Assembly (NCBI GenBank): GCA_019633425.1
Contig: WSUB01000018.1
Location: 67,699-131,698, forward strand
DNA from: Tulasnella sp. 424
Lineage: Eukaryota > Basidiomycota > Agaricomycetes > Cantharellales > Tulasnellaceae
Direction: 5' to 3'
DNA: 64,000 nucleotides
In this document: piece by piece, positions 10,043-21,001 of the stretch
How the letters are laid out: the number at the start of each line of letters is the position of its first letter
Position numbering within the stretch: the stretch's first letter is position 1
Program-made: the position numbers and the translations under genes
The notes under the pieces: generated by a model
The model's input: the letters and a program-made list of their open reading frames with translations, nothing else
Databases searched by the model: none
Told to the model about the DNA's origin: nothing

Positions 10043-12483
10043 ATGGGTCCAGAGACAACCGAGGTCTACGCGCCGCCACCTCCAGCAGCATCCTCAGGAT
10101 GGGTCCACAGGCTCAACATGCGCGTCGCTGATAGTGTTGTCGGTCGGTATTTCCGCCTCGATGGATCAGGTCATCCAAAGACCAGAGAAGGAGCCGTCTT
10201 TACGACCGAGCTGCGAGCTGGATTGACCACTTTCGCTGCCATGTAAGTGTCCGCCAACACCCTTCAGTCTGAGGCATTTGGGCTGACCGATTATACTCCT
10301 CATTTTCATCGCTCAAATTTCTTATCGCTCCACCATGGCTATCTCCGGGGGGGAAAAAAAACACGACCAAAACAAACCCCATGCGGTGACAAAGGTCCTA
10401 CATCATCTCAGTCAACGCCATCATCCTCTCCGACTCTGGAGGAACTTGCGTCTGCGAGGCTACAGCAGATGACCCAATCTGCGTTGCTAATGAAGCTTAT
10501 GCGCAGTGCAAGAACGAAGTGCGACGTGATCTCGTGAGTACATCGGTTTCTGTGTTCCACATGGTACCATGGTCTGCTCGGCTTTGCTAATCCTTCTCTT
10601 CTAATTCTAGGTCACGGTAAGCTCCTTTCCACCCCGGCCAGCTCCGCAAAAACAAGCCCTTTCCGTAATTGGAGCTAATGACATGTCTCCGTTCCTATCG
10701 GGATTTCTAGGCTACGGCGGCAGTTTCGTGCATCGCTTCCTTCCTTATGGGTCTTTTGGCCAACCTGCCCGTCGCGTTGGCACCTGGCATGGGTCTGAAC
10801 GCTTATTTCGCTTACTCGGTTGTCGGTTTCAACGGATCCGGTTCTCTCGGCGTAACTTATAGGGAAGCTTTGGCTGCTGTCTTTTTGGAAGGGTGAGTGT
10901 GAACGCCGATTCAAAGCGGGGTTCGTGATGCTAACTTACACTTGCTCGTTGAAAACAGCTGGTTGTTCTTCATTCTTTCCCTCTTGGGAGTCCGGCAGTG
11001 GCTCGCTAGGCTCATTCCGAGGTCTTTGACTTTGGCTACTGGTGCAGGTGCGCGCGATCTTGAGTCTTGTAATCTGTCCTGAAAGGAAAAGAGGCTGACG
11101 ATGGATGGCTAGGTATCGGTCTTTTCATCGCTTTCATCGGACTGCAACCCGCTGGTGGTCTTGGTGTCATCGGAGGAGATTATTCCAACTTGGTCGGATT
11201 GGGTGGATGCAAGGCAGAGTGTAAGACTTGTGGCCGAACCCAAACTTCTTTGACCGGAAAAGTGACCGAGTTCGATCTGCGGATCTTTTACAGTCGCCGA
11301 CCCAGAACACCCATATACCTGCTTGTCGCACGTTCTTCAACGTCCGTCCATGTGGCTCGGTATCTTCCTCGGAGGCATCCTTACGGCCATCTTGATGCTC
11401 TATCGCGTCCGCGGTGCAATCATCATCGGCATCCTCCTCGTCTCTATCATCTCCTGGCCCCGTCCCACCAGCGTCACTTACTTCCCTCACACGGCCGAGG
11501 GAGACAGCAACTTTGAATTCTTCAAAAAGGTCGTCGACTTTAGGAGGTTGAAGTATACCGGAAATGCGGCCGACTTTAATTACAAGAAGGGAAAGATCTG
11601 GTTCGCTTTGATCACTTTCCTGTGAGTCCGAGCGAGTGGGATGACCAGTCTGTACGAAACTCATCCCTCGTCCTCAGATACGTCGACTTGATGGACACCA
11701 CCGGTACACTCTACTCCATGGCCAAGTTCGCTGGTGTTATGGACCCTCGCACGCTCGACTTTGAGCGCTCCACCGTTGCCTACATGGTTGACGCCTTCTC
11801 GATCAGCATGGGTGCCTTGATGGGTACTTCTCCCGTTACGGCTTTCATCGAATCGTCGACCGGTATCGCTGAAGGTGGACGAACTGGCTTGACTGGAATG
11901 ACCGCCGGATTGTGCTTCTTCGTCTCGATCTTCTTCGCTCCGATCTTCGCATCCATCCCCAGCTGGGCGACCGGTGGTGCTCTAGTCATTGCTGGTTCGC
12001 TGATGATGCGCAACTGCGCTGATATTAACTGGTCGTACCTCGGTGAGTGCAGTGCCTCTTGTCGGCGCCAAATTGATGAACTAAATATGATCTTATTTAT
12101 TTTCAGGCGACGCTATCCCTGCTTTCCTCACCATCATCATCATTCCGTTCACTTACAACATCGCATACGGTCTCATTACGGGTATCCTCACCATGTTGCT
12201 CATCAAGGTCTTGCCCAACATCATCTACCGTCTCTCCGGCGGCAAGATCGCTCCGCACAACTACGACATGGCCGACGAATGGGTCGTCCCTCCCGGTGGA
12301 TTCGTCCCAATCTGGATGCGCCGTGCTGCTCGCCGCGAGCCCTTCTGGCAGGACGTTGAGGAGGCTGTTGAGGATCAAGTCGGACCCGAGAAGCACCACC
12401 CTCATCACTCCGGAAGCTCGGTCGACGAGAAGAATTCCGGAAAGAACGTCGACGCCAGGGTCACCGAAGCTCCTATGCACTAG
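10043..12483 (+). CDS. azgA: AzgA-type purine (adenine/guanine/hypoxanthine) permease
   Basis: This is a plasma-membrane proton symporter that imports adenine, guanine and hypoxanthine. The AzgA family has about 14 helices. Nine exons give 597 residues: 10043-10242, 10395-10533, 10611-10616, 10711-10892, 10959-11047, 11113-11220, 11294-11621, 11678-12042 and 12107-12483. The length and motifs match the family: [22 protein letters not shown]-free hydrophobic helices through the middle, and the binding-site stretch [20 protein letters not shown]. Exon 3 is only six bases and codes Val-Thr in the conserved DLVTATAA helix. Intron 1 (152 bp) ends in AAAG instead of the usual CAG or TAG. The C-terminus is a charged His/Lys/Asp-rich cytosolic tail. 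The function assignment is strong; the relative affinity for each base is not predictable. Confidence 0.92.
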
Positions 12484-12650
12484 ACGGATCGTGGACTGGG
12501 GTTCCCGCTCACTGTTCTTTTGTTGTCATATACTGTACTCTCATCTTCACGTATTTGCTCCTAGATATTTCCCGTCTCGTTTCCTTGTTGTCTTTTTTTG
12601 ACCCGCCCGCATATGCATAGGAATTTCCATTCTGTGTTAAACATATAACG

Positions 12651-13870
12651 CTAAGAGATGTCCATTCGATCAGACCGATTAGGAAAATCTCCAGGGAAGC
12701 AGAGAGCGTTTTCTTCTCGGACGGCCTCCTCGTCGTCTTCGTTCCAATCCGAGGTCGTCTCCCATGCATTCTCGAACTCGATGTCAAGAGCTAGCTCTGA
12801 TCCGGCCGTTTGCGCGCTCGACTGTTGTTGGCCACGGTGCGAAGGGATTTGTGACGTCTGAGCAGGAGATGCCGGTGAAGCTGGGGAGACGTTGGTTGAC
12901 GCGCTCGCGGAGGTTAAGAGCGCCGTGGCTAGCCTGGGTTGGTGGGCTTGGATCTGCGATGGGATTGGAAGCACCCAGCGTTTTTGTCGGAGAAGTTTGT
13001 GCTGTCAACGTTGAAGCAGGGTTAGAGATGTAGGGGAATGTGGGGTCCGGAAAAGGTAAAAGACCTACCCGCTCTCGATCTTCTTCGAAACGACGAAGAA
13101 TCTCCTCTCTGGTAAATTCGGTAGATGTGGTTGGCTGTTCGGATGCTGCTTTTTCATGCAAGCTGATCGGGAAATGAAGATCAGAGGCTTGAGTAAGTTT
13201 ACCTCGACGCTGCCAGTCCAAACAACGAACCTCTCGCTCCTTCCATCTAGCGTCCTCACGACCTCTTCTATCACAGCCGAGTCCAAAACACGTTTCGTTC
13301 TCCAGCTCTCAAGTATCTATTGTGAGCGCCCACGGGTTAGTATAAAAACTATGTTTCCAAGATGGAGGAAAGCCTGCCTGTCGAGTGCTGGCCAGGTTAA
13401 CGAGCCCATCTCGATTATCTGGCACCACCAATTGAACAATCTTGTCCAAGTCCCTGGAGACGTACTCCACGTAAGACGTGGGCGCCGAGCTTCTTGATTG
13501 ACCGCTGCTTATCGGAGACTGATAATGCATCGAAGCTTCGCACAAGCTGTCGAGGCAGTATAAAATGTTGATTCGCATGTTCAGCGAGCCCTGCAGCAGG
13601 TGGTTCTCTCAGCGATCTTGGTCGGAGAGAGGGGGGGAAAGGAGCATACTTTTTGACATTCCTCCAGCACACAGTCCCACAGGTCATCTCCACATTGAGC
13701 AAAATGTTTGATGGCGAAACCGACTACCCTTTGGATGGAGGACTGGGTACTTCATATAGTAGCCCTTTAGCGCCATCAGAACCGACCCAACCAACTCTAA
13801 AACTTCTAACTCACGCATTAAGCTTCTTCAAGCTATTGAGGAAGGCCATCCGAATATCAAACATGTTCAT
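12651..13870 (-). CDS. CTK3: CTD kinase subunit gamma (Ctk3-like, CID domain)
   Basis: Ctk3 is the third subunit of the CTDK-I kinase, which phosphorylates Ser2 of the RNA polymerase II tail. Six exons give 299 residues: 13870-13815, 13749-13650, 13590-13378, 13316-13231, 13162-13069 and 13001-12651. The N-terminal CID-like helical domain is clear: FDIRMAFLNSLKKLNATQ, then SIQRVVGFAIKHFAQCGDD, then RINILYCLDSLCE. The C-terminal family block EFENAWETTSDWNEDDEEA is present. Intron 1 ends in GAAG. Intron 3 starts with GC (CAG|GCAGGC at 13377-13372), the only donor that joins STRQ to ILESWRTKR in frame. The gene stands head to head with CDT1, 215 bp apart. Confidence 0.85.
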
Positions 13871-14085
13871 TTTGGCGAAGAACGGGTCGTGCAGAACGTC
13901 GTCGTTGGGAGGTTCAACATCGTTTGTCTACTGTTTGTCTTTGGCCTCAGTGGCTTTGTGTTGGCTACCAACATCCCTCCCTCCCTTTCAAACAACAGAC
14001 ATTCAGCTTAACGACAGGAGAAGCTCGGGACTCTCCGTTCACTCACTCACTCATTCTTGACGACTATTCAAAACATAACAATATC
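13871..14085. promoter_or_regulatory. Shared divergent promoter region CTK3/CDT1
   Basis: Only 215 bases separate the two start codons, so both promoters must sit here or overlap the leaders. A short upstream ATG frame on the CTK3 side begins at about 13921 and overlaps the CTK3 start in another frame. No clear TATA box is seen. Confidence 0.5.
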
Positions 14086-16138
14086 ATGGACAGTATTCTT
14101 TCAGTATCTGGCCGAAAGCGGCTACTTTCCGAGACCGACGACTCCGTGTTGACACCAAAGAAAATACGTGCTCAGCTGTAAGTAAGCGATTTAGGGTGAT
14201 ACCGATATGGAATTCTAAAAATATCACTCGTTCTGATAGTCCTCCTACACCAACGAGCAAACGAATTTCAAAATCCGCCAGCTCTTCCACCCCCACGCGA
14301 CTCCCATCCTCCCTCCAACCCCTTCTCGCCGCTTATGAAGCCGTCGAAGACTCCATGATCCCAGCCCTAGCAACCGGTGGTGTACCGGCTCCAGTTACGG
14401 ATCCAACCGATCCTCGTAAAATGTGCATAAAGAATGTGCTACATCACTTGTCCGTTCCTGGACTATCCGTGGAAACCTTAAAAAGGCTGGTCTACATTCT
14501 CGAATGGGAGGCGGAAAGAACCGTCGGAAGCTCGAAGCTTGCTCCCTCTCTTCTCGATGATGATCCCTTTGGTGGCGGGCCAATGACGCCAACGAAGCCC
14601 AACAGAGCGGCCACGCAGTGGACTCGCGGCGGAGATAGTGGGATCGTCATTTCGGCGACAACCCGGCTGGATCATCCCACTGGTCGGCGGTCTCCGGCGT
14701 ATGGGATTGGCATTCAAAGGGTGGCGGGCAAGGGTAAATCCAAGGATTTTGTGCTCCGGTGGTTGGATGAAGCCGATGAGCGCAAGGAGGCTGTGGAAGA
14801 TAAGCTACGAGCATGGGCGGAGGTAAGGCTTCCCGCTGTCCGCTTTTTAGCTTTTAAACTGAAATGTTGATTTCGGGTGTATCCAGTCTCAGAGGAAGGC
14901 TACGCGAGATTCAACTAGGGTGCACAAGGGTCGTTCAGCCTCCCCTACTCCCGCTCAACTTCCGCCGGTCCCTTTCGCCGATCTCCCCCCTCTGACAGCA
15001 CCGCGGACTGTTTTGGGACTTGGGACTCCGTCTCCCGTGAAGCGTGGGCTTCTCTTCCAGACCCCGACCAAACCCAAAGCATCTACAGCCGGCTCCATCC
15101 CTTTCCCCACGCCTGAACAAACCCCAGTATCTTCAGCGTCCAAGCCAACCCCAATCACTCCTTCTCCGACGAAAACCGCCGTTGACGGTTCGACACCATC
15201 TACAGCTCGTCGGGATGCTTTGAGGGAACGCATTCGTCAAAAGTCACTCCAAAACAATGGAACACCTACCAAAAGCCGAGTTGCAATCACGGTTTCTCGG
15301 AGCGATGGAACAGAAGAGACCAAGATGGTCAGTAAAGAAGTGATGAAGCGAAGATGCGTCCTGGGTAGACTAGATGGCATTGCAGAGTGTGTGGCTTCGT
15401 GAGTGTTTGGCCTCCCTTTTGTTCTGAATAATGCAACCTAACTACTACCCTGTGTCAGATTATTTTCCCGGCAGCAGTCTGGCTCGACCTTGGGAATGAA
15501 TCGTAGACGGGTCATGAGAATGGACGAGGTCGTACGGGTTGTGGTGAAGAGCTCAAAGTCACCAATCTCGGCAGGTTTGTGTGGTTGAAATTGCTTTGCT
15601 CCGCGTGAGGTTTCTGACGAGCGCAACGCCCTTAGCCGAAGCAAAAGAATCTTTGGATATGCTGGTTGACCTTTGCCCAACCTTTGTCACTTGCCGTGTT
15701 ATTGACCGTGAACCGTGGCTGGAAATGCCGACCGCCGTGGCCGCTCCAACTACGATGACATCCTCTCCGCTCAAGAACGCGCTTCCAATCACGACGGCAT
15801 CTGCATCAACATCACCTGTGAAACCTCTTGCAACTGCATTCTCTCTGGCGAACCCGCCTTCGACTCCTCCAAGGATCACTGCTCCCTCCACGCCTCGCAA
15901 GACAAGGCCAATGCCTGCGGTGCCAACATCTCCCACCCCCTCTCCAGGGCGACGCTTCATACCATCGTCCCCTGGTGGTGCGTTGTCTCGCGAGGAGATT
16001 GAAGACGAGCTTTTGAATCGTAGGGCCGGAGAAGGTAGTCCTCGGAGGATTCGACAATTTGTGGGAGTGGATGGAGCCAAGATTATGACGCTAGCTGACG
16101 TGAGGGAGAGGATTCAGAAAGAATTGGAGAAGGACTAG
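14086..16138 (+). CDS. CDT1: DNA replication licensing factor Cdt1
   Basis: Cdt1 loads the MCM2-7 helicase at origins together with ORC and Cdc6 in G1. Five exons give 601 residues: 14086-14177, 14240-14822, 14887-15398, 15459-15574 and 15636-16138. The C-terminal MCM-binding winged helix is the clearest part: LGRLDGIAECVASLFSR, then MRMDEVVRVVVKSSKSPIS and ESLDMLVDLCPTFVT ending in WLEM. The weaker central winged helix begins near residue 65 (LQPLLAAYEAVEDSM) and includes LSVETLKRLVYILEWE. Long Ser/Pro/Thr-rich linkers with many SP and TP sites separate the domains and could be CDK targets. No canonical PIP degron is visible at the N-terminus. The assignment rests on the C-terminal domain. 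Confidence 0.78.
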
Positions 16139-16296
16139 ATAGATATATGTACATGTCGAGCTCGAAGGACTCCCACTCGAACTCGTCGTTTGTATCTGCG
16201 TGGTACTATTTGTTGTCGTCTACGTACTTATCGGCGTTAACGCAATTATCCAAATCTTTCCCTTTTTATACCACCTTCAACGCCTCCCTTCAATGC

Positions 16297-17549
16297 ATGG
16301 AACCAGGAGCAACAACTCATAGATATGATACGGACGAGGCCGGTGAATCCTCAAGGGTCACTACCGAATTCAATTCTGATGTGAAGCCACCTTGGGAGAA
16401 AATATTGTGGAAGCCGCAACCATACTCAGACAATTACATCCCTCCCTCTTTCCTTTCTTCATTACGTCGCAACAGTGAGCTACTATCAAATCACAACATT
16501 GCCCTAAGAACTAACTCAAATTGTGTTGCAGCTAATGTGAAACAATACAAGTACCTGCCCCTAGTTCTCTCGACTTGCGCTGTTACGCAACACCTTGCTG
16601 TCATATTCATCTTTGTCGGCACCTTCATCTTTCTGAGCCGGGATCGAGCAGACCCTACAATGCTTGTATGGTCCTGCATTACCGCTTTCCCCATTGGTAA
16701 CATCCTTTGGGAAGTTATGGAATGGAGGGATATTGCTGCGGTGACAAAAAAGGAGCGACGTACGTGTCACTCAAGGTCCACTTGTCTGAACGGCGATTCT
16801 GACCCGACGACGCCATGCACAGGTCTCAAGGCTACCAAGTCCTCTATCCTCGTCCTTCTCATTCTAGTCACGATCACACCCGTTCTCAAGACACTCACCG
16901 CAGCAACTTCGTCCGACTCGATTTGGGCACTTTCTGCCATATTATTCTGCCTCAACGCCATCTTGGCGGACTACAGCGCCGCGAGTCCATATCCTGGGAA
17001 GGAAAGGTGTGCATTTCTTGCATCTTTCTCTGGCGTTGGGGTGCGGGTTTTGACCTTGAGTGGCTAGGTTAACGTCGGTCCTATCCATGAACGCGGCGAT
17101 CTCCGCAAGTGTCGTTTTGGCCTCCCGCCTAACATCGAACCTTCACGTATTCGCCCTTGTCCTCTACGCCGTCCAATTATTTGCTCTCTTTCCTTTACTA
17201 CGCCAGCGTATCCAGGTAAGCTCTGCGGGCGTATCTCTTTCGGATGATGGCTGAAACTGTTCTCATAGTATCGAGCATCAGTGCCGTTCAGAACCGTCCT
17301 GACAATGTCGCTCAGCTGCTTAGCCGCTGGCATGTTTGTTAACTTGCATGGACCAATTGCGGTCGTGATAGCCGCAATACTACTCTTTGTGACCTTCGGG
17401 TGCCCAGCTTTGTTCATCTGGGCGCAGAAGTTCAAAAAGTGAGTTCCACTCTTTACCCTTTAACAAAGCGTAGCTCATGGAATTTTTCCAGTGAACTTAA
17501 AGGTCCTTGGGATCCTGCCATTCCGATCGTACGGCAAAGGCCGTTATAG
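16297..17549 (+). CDS. GPI2: GPI-GlcNAc transferase subunit Gpi2/PIG-C
   Basis: This multispanning ER membrane protein is part of the complex that starts GPI-anchor synthesis by adding GlcNAc to phosphatidylinositol. Six exons give 321 residues: 16297-16474, 16532-16759, 16823-17006, 17068-17215, 17269-17438 and 17492-17549. The family start block PWEKILWKPQPYSDNYIPP is followed by FLSSLRRN, CAVTQHLAVIF and many hydrophobic helices. The C-terminal GPWDPAIPIVR is typical. The frame is open upstream to 16147, but that part does not resemble the family, so MEPGATTH is taken as the start. CDT1 ends 158 bp upstream on the same strand. Confidence 0.93.
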
Positions 17550-17856
17550 AGTCGCTTCGGTTCAATTTCATGACATGATCGAAAATCCTACGTGGACCCC
17601 GACCAGCCAGCCGAACGGCAGCTTCCGTTGCGCGAAAGGATCCGAGATCATTTTGCGAGAGGGCATAAGCAGACTAGCGGAGGGACCGTCAAGACCAAGC
17701 ATTTTAAAAGAGTTTTGCGCATTGATGGAAATCGGAGTCAGGATCGTGTCATTATTTATTTATTCGGTCATGTACAGTTATAGTCCACTTCCCAAACGTA
17801 CATACAAAGCCATCATGCTGCGTCCGTCCGAGCCGAAAGAGAAACCGAATACAAAA

Positions 17857-20007
17857 TTATTGGCCTTGCTGATGGTAACGCCCCTCCCTTTCCGGTGCAA
17901 ACGCTGGAGGCTGATACTCGTTATCATATCTGCCCTCGGATGCGTAAGGAGCTGCCGCTAGAGGCTCTCCGCTTTCCTTTACGCCATATGGATTCATATC
18001 ATACGATCGGTTCGCTCCAGGGACAGCCTTAGTCCTCATTCGTTGATCGTTGCCGGAGCCGGATAGGAAAAGAAAACTGAAGGTGTCGACGATTTCTAGA
18101 AGGACGTCGGCTGTAGATGAAGAGAGTAAACGCTTTGCTGCTGGCCGAACGGAAGGTAACGTTGAGAATTTCTGCTTACAGATGTTGAGGCAATCCCAGT
18201 AGGCTCTCGCAATGCCGAGTTTCTCTCCCGCTGAAGCCTTTTTGTACTCGGAAGGGGAGTAGGCCCAGAGCATGAGGGCTAGTAAAGGAAGCCAGGTTAG
18301 CATCTCAAAGGCTTGAATTTACTACTTGTAACATAGCTAACGAACCTGCAACGAAGACCATCTATGAGAGTAGTCCGCAGGAAGTCAACACGGGCAATTT
18401 CAGCGGGCGTCATCAGAATACTAACCTCTACGCAAGTACAGATAGCATTGATACCGTTCATGACGTCGCTTTCCGCCCACGTTTTGGTTCCTAGAGGTTC
18501 ATGGGTTAGTCGATTATACGATTGAGAAGGTGAAACGGGACTGACCATGGATGACGCCATGCTTGTCGAGAATGCTCAGCTGCAAACAGGCAATGGCCGC
18601 TTTGAGAATTACAATCGACTATACCGATGGTGCGGAGACAGACTTACGAGGAGGGTCTGAACGACGCCCAAGCTGTGATAAGATATCAATGTCAGGCGTC
18701 AGAGACTTGGTGGTTTGACTTGGGGAAAAGAAAATCCGGCATACAATATAACGATTTTTATACAGACAAACTTGGCCAGGGCCCGCCGACCTCTGAGCTG
18801 GTCCTTGATACGCTTATAGAATTGGAGCTAATGGGCACAAAAATGAGTTTAGCAATCAGGCGGAATTGAGGTTGGAGGGAACGTACCAAGCCCCAAACAG
18901 CGTAGCTAAATGATAATCACAAGTTAGTCAGAGTGTTCGGTTGTGCACCTTGATATTACTCACCCCATCAAGAAGGTGTCGATTACGCGAAGGTAAGGTG
19001 AGGCAAAGTGTAAGTTCCAAGTACCGTTGCAAAGCACCCCGGCTGCTTGTGTGATAACGGTGAGAATGGCTATCACTGGGGGAATAGAGTACCAGGTGAG
19101 TTAAAGGGTTACCAGGGGAACGAGGGAAAGTCACCTTACAAGGCTTTATAACGACATATTGGAGTACGGAGAATTTCACCAAGTACAAGAACCTGACTTC
19201 GATATCGGCCCCGGTGACGGCCACATATTCTACGAGCAAGAGCAAGAATGCGCCGAGAGCGTACGCTTCGTAGACGGCTTCGCCGAGGGTGAAGTATCTG
19301 GGAATGTGAAGAAGGGTCGTTTGGTTAGTGACTGAGGTACGAATGTCACGAGAGGGACAGTGACCCACATGTAAGAGCCGAAGAAGCGGTAGGACAAGAA
19401 GGATAGGGTGCCGTAGATCATCGGCAAATACAATATTCGCTATTCGTAGTTATAAGTCAGAAAGATTCTTTGGGGGGTCGAGTGGAGGTGAAAAGGGACA
19501 AACCAGAATATGGCGTTGCTGGCCAGGGACTCGGTAGTTGCTAAAGGGCACGGGGAAAAAGAAATTCGACGTTTTTGAATCAGTTTTCCAAAAGAAACCC
19601 TCAAAGTTGACTCCGACGAGCTCTGGCGTACAGTGCATGAGAGATGAAGTTGAACATTGAGAATAGGATGGTCTATGAGAGGAGCGCACAAAGGGTGAGC
19701 GTGACTGTCGCCCGCCCCAAACGATTTTGACAATTGGAGACTCACGATTCCCGCGCAGACGCCACAAACGACCAAGCCGACTTTATGTGCGTCCCTTTAC
19801 TAGCATGTAAGTATAAAGCAGCGGGTAAAACACCAAAAAAAATGAACATACCAGTCTTCGTTCGACTGCGGGCGGAAACAGCGAGTGTCAAAAGTGAATA
19901 ATCGATGTCGGCAACGTTGGTACGAGAAAGCATAGACGTACAGGATCCCAAGAATTGGAGTGGTCAGGCTGTTGCTGGTCACATGTGTGGTTGCCGTTGC
20001 CCAACAT
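17857..20007 (-). CDS. DUF300/TMEM184/OST-alpha family membrane protein
   Basis: This is a seven-helix membrane protein of the organic solute transporter alpha superfamily. Fungal and plant members associate with vacuolar or endosomal membranes, and their role is poorly defined. The first exons are 20007-19942, a 14-nt exon 19865-19852, 19794-19746, 19672-19632 and 19540-19504, with at least six more downstream. Spliced, they give KVGLVVCGVCAGITILFS, then HALNYRVPGQQRHIL, then YLPMIYGTLSFLSYRFFGS, AVYEAYALGAFLLLLVEY and KFSVLQYVVIKP, the family signature in order. Exon 3 is entered through an AAAG acceptor. The C-terminal about 60 residues are hydrophilic and rich in Gly/Tyr/Pro/Gln, ending YHQQGQ. 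It is convergent with GPI2. Confidence 0.85.
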
Positions 20008-21001
20008 CTCGTTTCGGATAACTGGAGTGGGGTGACTGGAGGTGTGCTGAACGAGAATGCCAAAGCATCTTAACCTGCTTAAATATGGGGAAGATCGGGA
20101 GCATTCTTTGCGGGAGTTTGGATATCTGTCTGAGTATCGACTACAGTAGCCCTCCGGAGGGTCTGGCTGCCCTAGGTTCGGGGATGATAATCTGAAAAAC
20201 CCTGCTCCTTCTAACTTCTATTGTTTGGTCCTTTCGGTTATCCTCCCCGCGGCTGTGTAATAATATTGCCCAAGCCAGGTTACAATGACGTCTATAAGTC
20301 TGTGCGCCCTGCTACAGCGTCTCCCGGGCTCACCAGAACATCACCGAGCCAATGAAAAGTGTCCAAAAGAGGCGTGGGATGCTTCCATCCCTCGGCCAGG
20401 GACCTTCGGACGGCGTGCTTCGACTTCTTGGGCAAGGTGGTGCCAACGCGACGATTACGAAGGAGGCGCAGACTTAGGCGAGCTATTAATAGATATTGTA
20501 TTTCTCGGCACAAGCAACACGAGTTGCGGTCAAAATCCTCCGCAACGAGAGCCCTTGTACCGTATCCGCCGGCACGCAGCTACATCCCTTGACTCTAATT
20601 TTGAACACGCCCGCCCGCAACCCCAAAAATCCCGTCACCAAAGTGACTGCGAGCTGGGTCCCCGCAGTCCGTCTCCGGAGGTAGAGTGCAATTTGCGAGA
20701 GGATTTTATGATTGAAGGGTGTTTTCTATTCAGCCAACTTATTAACTCCCTCATGACATTACGAGCCGTTTATGCCTTAACATCCTCGAACCGACTGTAG
20801 ACCTGGACAATTCCTTACGCCTCTGGCCGAGACTTCATCACTTTGACTACAGACCTACGGATACAACAGTGATAATGATACAGAGACAAAAGACCATAAA
20901 TTCTACCATGCTCGATATTTCTTGTGATCTCGTCCTTTGCTGGAATGGGTGTAGATAGGCAATTAGTCAAACGTGGACGAGATTGAATCGAGAGTGGTCA
21001 C
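20008..21001. other. Gene-free region between two minus-strand genes
   Basis: The part near 20010-20290 should be the DUF300 gene promoter. The part near 20900-21000 should be the UTP20 3' untranslated region. A 171-codon plus-strand frame (20285-20800) has no recognisable domain, alternates with competing frames and lacks intron signals, so I do not call it a gene. No tRNA-like cloverleaf was noticed. Confidence 0.45.

Noticed and set aside
16147..16296. Fifty-codon N-terminal extension of GPI2
   Set aside because: It is open in frame but lacks similarity to the Gpi2/PIG-C N-terminus and overlaps the probable 3' region of CDT1.
20285..20800. A 171-codon plus-strand frame between the DUF300 and UTP20 genes
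   Set aside because: No domain, no intron signals, competing frames of similar length, and the region should contain a promoter and a 3' untranslated region.
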